24,541 nt of DNA from contig CAZSYM010000037.1 of assembly GCA_964611145.1 (NCBI GenBank), positions 1-24,541 of the forward strand, read 5' to 3'. A program made the position numbers and the translations under genes. This document shows positions 23,497 to 24,541 of this stretch, in pieces. Numbering within the stretch: the stretch's first letter is position 1; each line of letters opens with the position of its first letter. Under the pieces are notes generated by a model. It had not been told where the DNA came from. It ran no database searches and saw nothing but the letters and a program-made list of their open reading frames with translations. The stretch is from WFQV01 sp964611145 (lineage in GTDB: Bacteria; Bacteroidota; Ignavibacteria; Ignavibacteriales; Melioribacteraceae).

Positions 23497-24474
23497 TTAA
23501 TTACTTGCTTGTAAAATTTCTTTTGTTACGAAATCTTGCACAAAGGCGATCACTTTTAGTTGTTCGCTATTCCATGAGGGAGCAATATTTATCGAATAGG
23601 AAAATTTTTGTTCGCTATTCCCCTTTGGGTTTTTAAGCGCTTCGCCATTTTTACCGGAAATAATAGTCCGCATAACATCATAAAATTTGGTTTCGCCGTT
23701 AGAGCCTGGGGGATTTGTGAAATCGATTTCTTTTTCCGTTAAGACCACAAACAGTCTTAAATTTTCGTTTGACAGTGTATCGGTTAGGTTTAGTATTGTT
23801 ACATTTACGTTGAGTGAATTTCCGAAGAGGGAAGAATTTACGGAGATGTTTAAGGAAGGGGATTCATGCAACCTCGTATTTATTGCTGTTTCTATCGCTG
23901 TGGAGTCGGTAGCTTGTGGTTTTATTAATCCGTCCACGACAATTTGCGGAGCCGAAAAGATGTTGTAAAATCTGATACGAGCATCTTCGTATTCGCTTGC
24001 AGCTAAATAGAACGGGTCGTTTGGCGAAGGAAAATTTGTGGCGTATTTTATTTTTATAACTTTCTCGGATCCGATTTTTTTTACGAGCGATTCCAGGATG
24101 CGATTCGATTCCACACATGGAGGACAACTCACGTTTGAAAAGTCTTCCAACAGTACCACTTTTGGGACATGTGAATTTTGTAATTTGAAGAAAATGGAAA
24201 GAAGGGAATCTTTAATTATCGTTATTTCTTTGCTTCGGGTTTCAAAGCTGTCTTTTGTTACGGAAATTAAATGTTTCCCGATAGTAAGTGTAAGAGTATC
24301 CGGGGTAAATCGCTTTGTAAATTTCCCATCTACGAAAATCTTTGCTCGAGGTATATCAGCGCTCACGAAAACCTTGCCGTAGGAAAAGCCTTCTGTCGGG
24401 GCAGAGGGCGGATTTGTTTCGCATGCGGGAATTAGCAATGCGAGTATAAAAATTGAAGCAATGAATTTTTTCAA
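23497..24474 (-). CDS. PEGA-domain Omp28-like thioredoxin-fold lipoprotein
   Basis: The 325-residue protein opens with a lipoprotein signal, MKKFIASIFILALLIPAC, with Cys18 lipidated. The start codon is TTG at 24474: an in-frame TGA lies 6 bases upstream and no ATG gives the signal peptide. A PEGA surface-binding domain at about 33-98 (GKVFVSADIPRAKIFVDG, FETRSKEI) is followed by the thioredoxin-like domain with C117-P-P-C120 in FSNVSCPPC. An Omp28 beta domain then ends TKEILQASN. It lacks the C-terminal half and T9SS tail of its neighbour, so it should stay anchored to a membrane. First gene of the five-gene operon, 28 bases before the next. Confidence 0.88.
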   Translation of the reverse strand: MKKFIASIFILALLIPACETNPPSAPTEGFSYGKVFVSADIPRAKIFVDGKFTKRFTPDTLTLTIGKHLISVTKDSFETRSKEITIIKDSLLSIFFKLQNSHVPKVVLLEDFSNVSCPPCVESNRILESLVKKIGSEKVIKIKYATNFPSPNDPFYLAASEYEDARIRFYNIFSAPQIVVDGLIKPQATDSTAIETAINTRLHESPSLNISVNSSLFGNSLNVNVTILNLTDTLSNENLRLFVVLTEKEIDFTNPPGSNGETKFYDVMRTIISGKNGEALKNPKGNSEQKFSYSINIAPSWNSEQLKVIAFVQDFVTKEILQASN

Positions 24475-24509
24475 AATTCAGTTCCCGTTTTCCTAAATTT
24501 TTTGACCGC

Positions 24510-24541
24510 TCAAAATACTTTTTTGAATGGTTATTTACAAG
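24510..24541 (-). promoter_or_regulatory. Weak promoter candidate for the exported redox operon
   Basis: On the minus strand CTTG, 20 bases, then TATTTTGA; spacing fits the Bacteroidota pattern but the downstream element is only partly matched, and the upstream element is at the window edge. Confidence 0.22.

Noticed and set aside
1..24541. CRISPR arrays, insertion sequences, phage genes, rRNA
   Set aside because: No regularly spaced repeats, transposase or integrase motifs, or structural RNA landmarks were found on either strand.

Overview
This is a protein-coding stretch from a bacterial chromosome. It most likely comes from the Bacteroidota/Ignavibacteriota (FCB) group and looks like a metagenome or draft assembly. 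Two exported proteins end in type IX secretion (T9SS) C-terminal domains containing the YPNPF motif. The phosphoglycerate dehydrogenase is the short form with a TPKKMGAQT motif that I recall from Bacteroidota. Several upstream regions carry the TTTG-N19/20-TAnnTTTG promoter pattern of that group. Clear Shine-Dalgarno sites fit Ignavibacteria better than classical Bacteroidetes, but genus cannot be settled from this window. A 100-N scaffold gap at 1239-1338 is flanked by two identical 55-base copies and marks an assembly join.

Layout. (1) 3-1238 (+): the 3' part of a PQQ-type beta-propeller lipoprotein, then a signal-peptide-like start that runs into the gap. (2) 6050-1459 (-): lon, msrC and dnaX packed as one housekeeping operon; dnaX has an A9 slippery run placed to give a short gamma form. 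(3) 6270-9509 (+): a three-gene ABC importer (binding lipoprotein, fused permease, ATPase) of the Fe3+/thiamine-type family, with overlapping genes and GCG/CGC-rich codons unlike the flanks. (4) 9759-10310 (-) and 10462-11079 (+): a small two-helix membrane protein and a YqaA/DedA-type membrane protein. (5) 11305-15329 (+): add, an unknown 112-residue protein, hutU and serA, closed by a strong bidirectional terminator. (6) 17635-15377 (-): an octaheme cytochrome c of the tetrathionate reductase family with a b-type cytochrome. (7) 17947-18639 (+): a class I glutamine amidotransferase. (8) 24474-18653 (-): a five-gene operon in which every product has an export signal.

The most unusual locus is the last operon. 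Three of its proteins have thioredoxin-fold CXXC motifs: a PEGA/Omp28-like lipoprotein (CPPC), an Omp28-like T9SS protein (CPDC) and a TlpA-like protein (CKPC). The other two, a small T9SS protein and a DUF6029-like outer-membrane protein, each contain exactly two cysteines, close together. It reads as a dedicated extracytoplasmic thiol/disulfide pathway with two possible substrates encoded alongside. The domain calls rest on recognisable motifs; the pathway is inference.

Genes in the other regions are mostly conserved metabolism, proteolysis, replication and respiration. No rRNA, tRNA, CRISPR array, phage or intact insertion sequence was seen.
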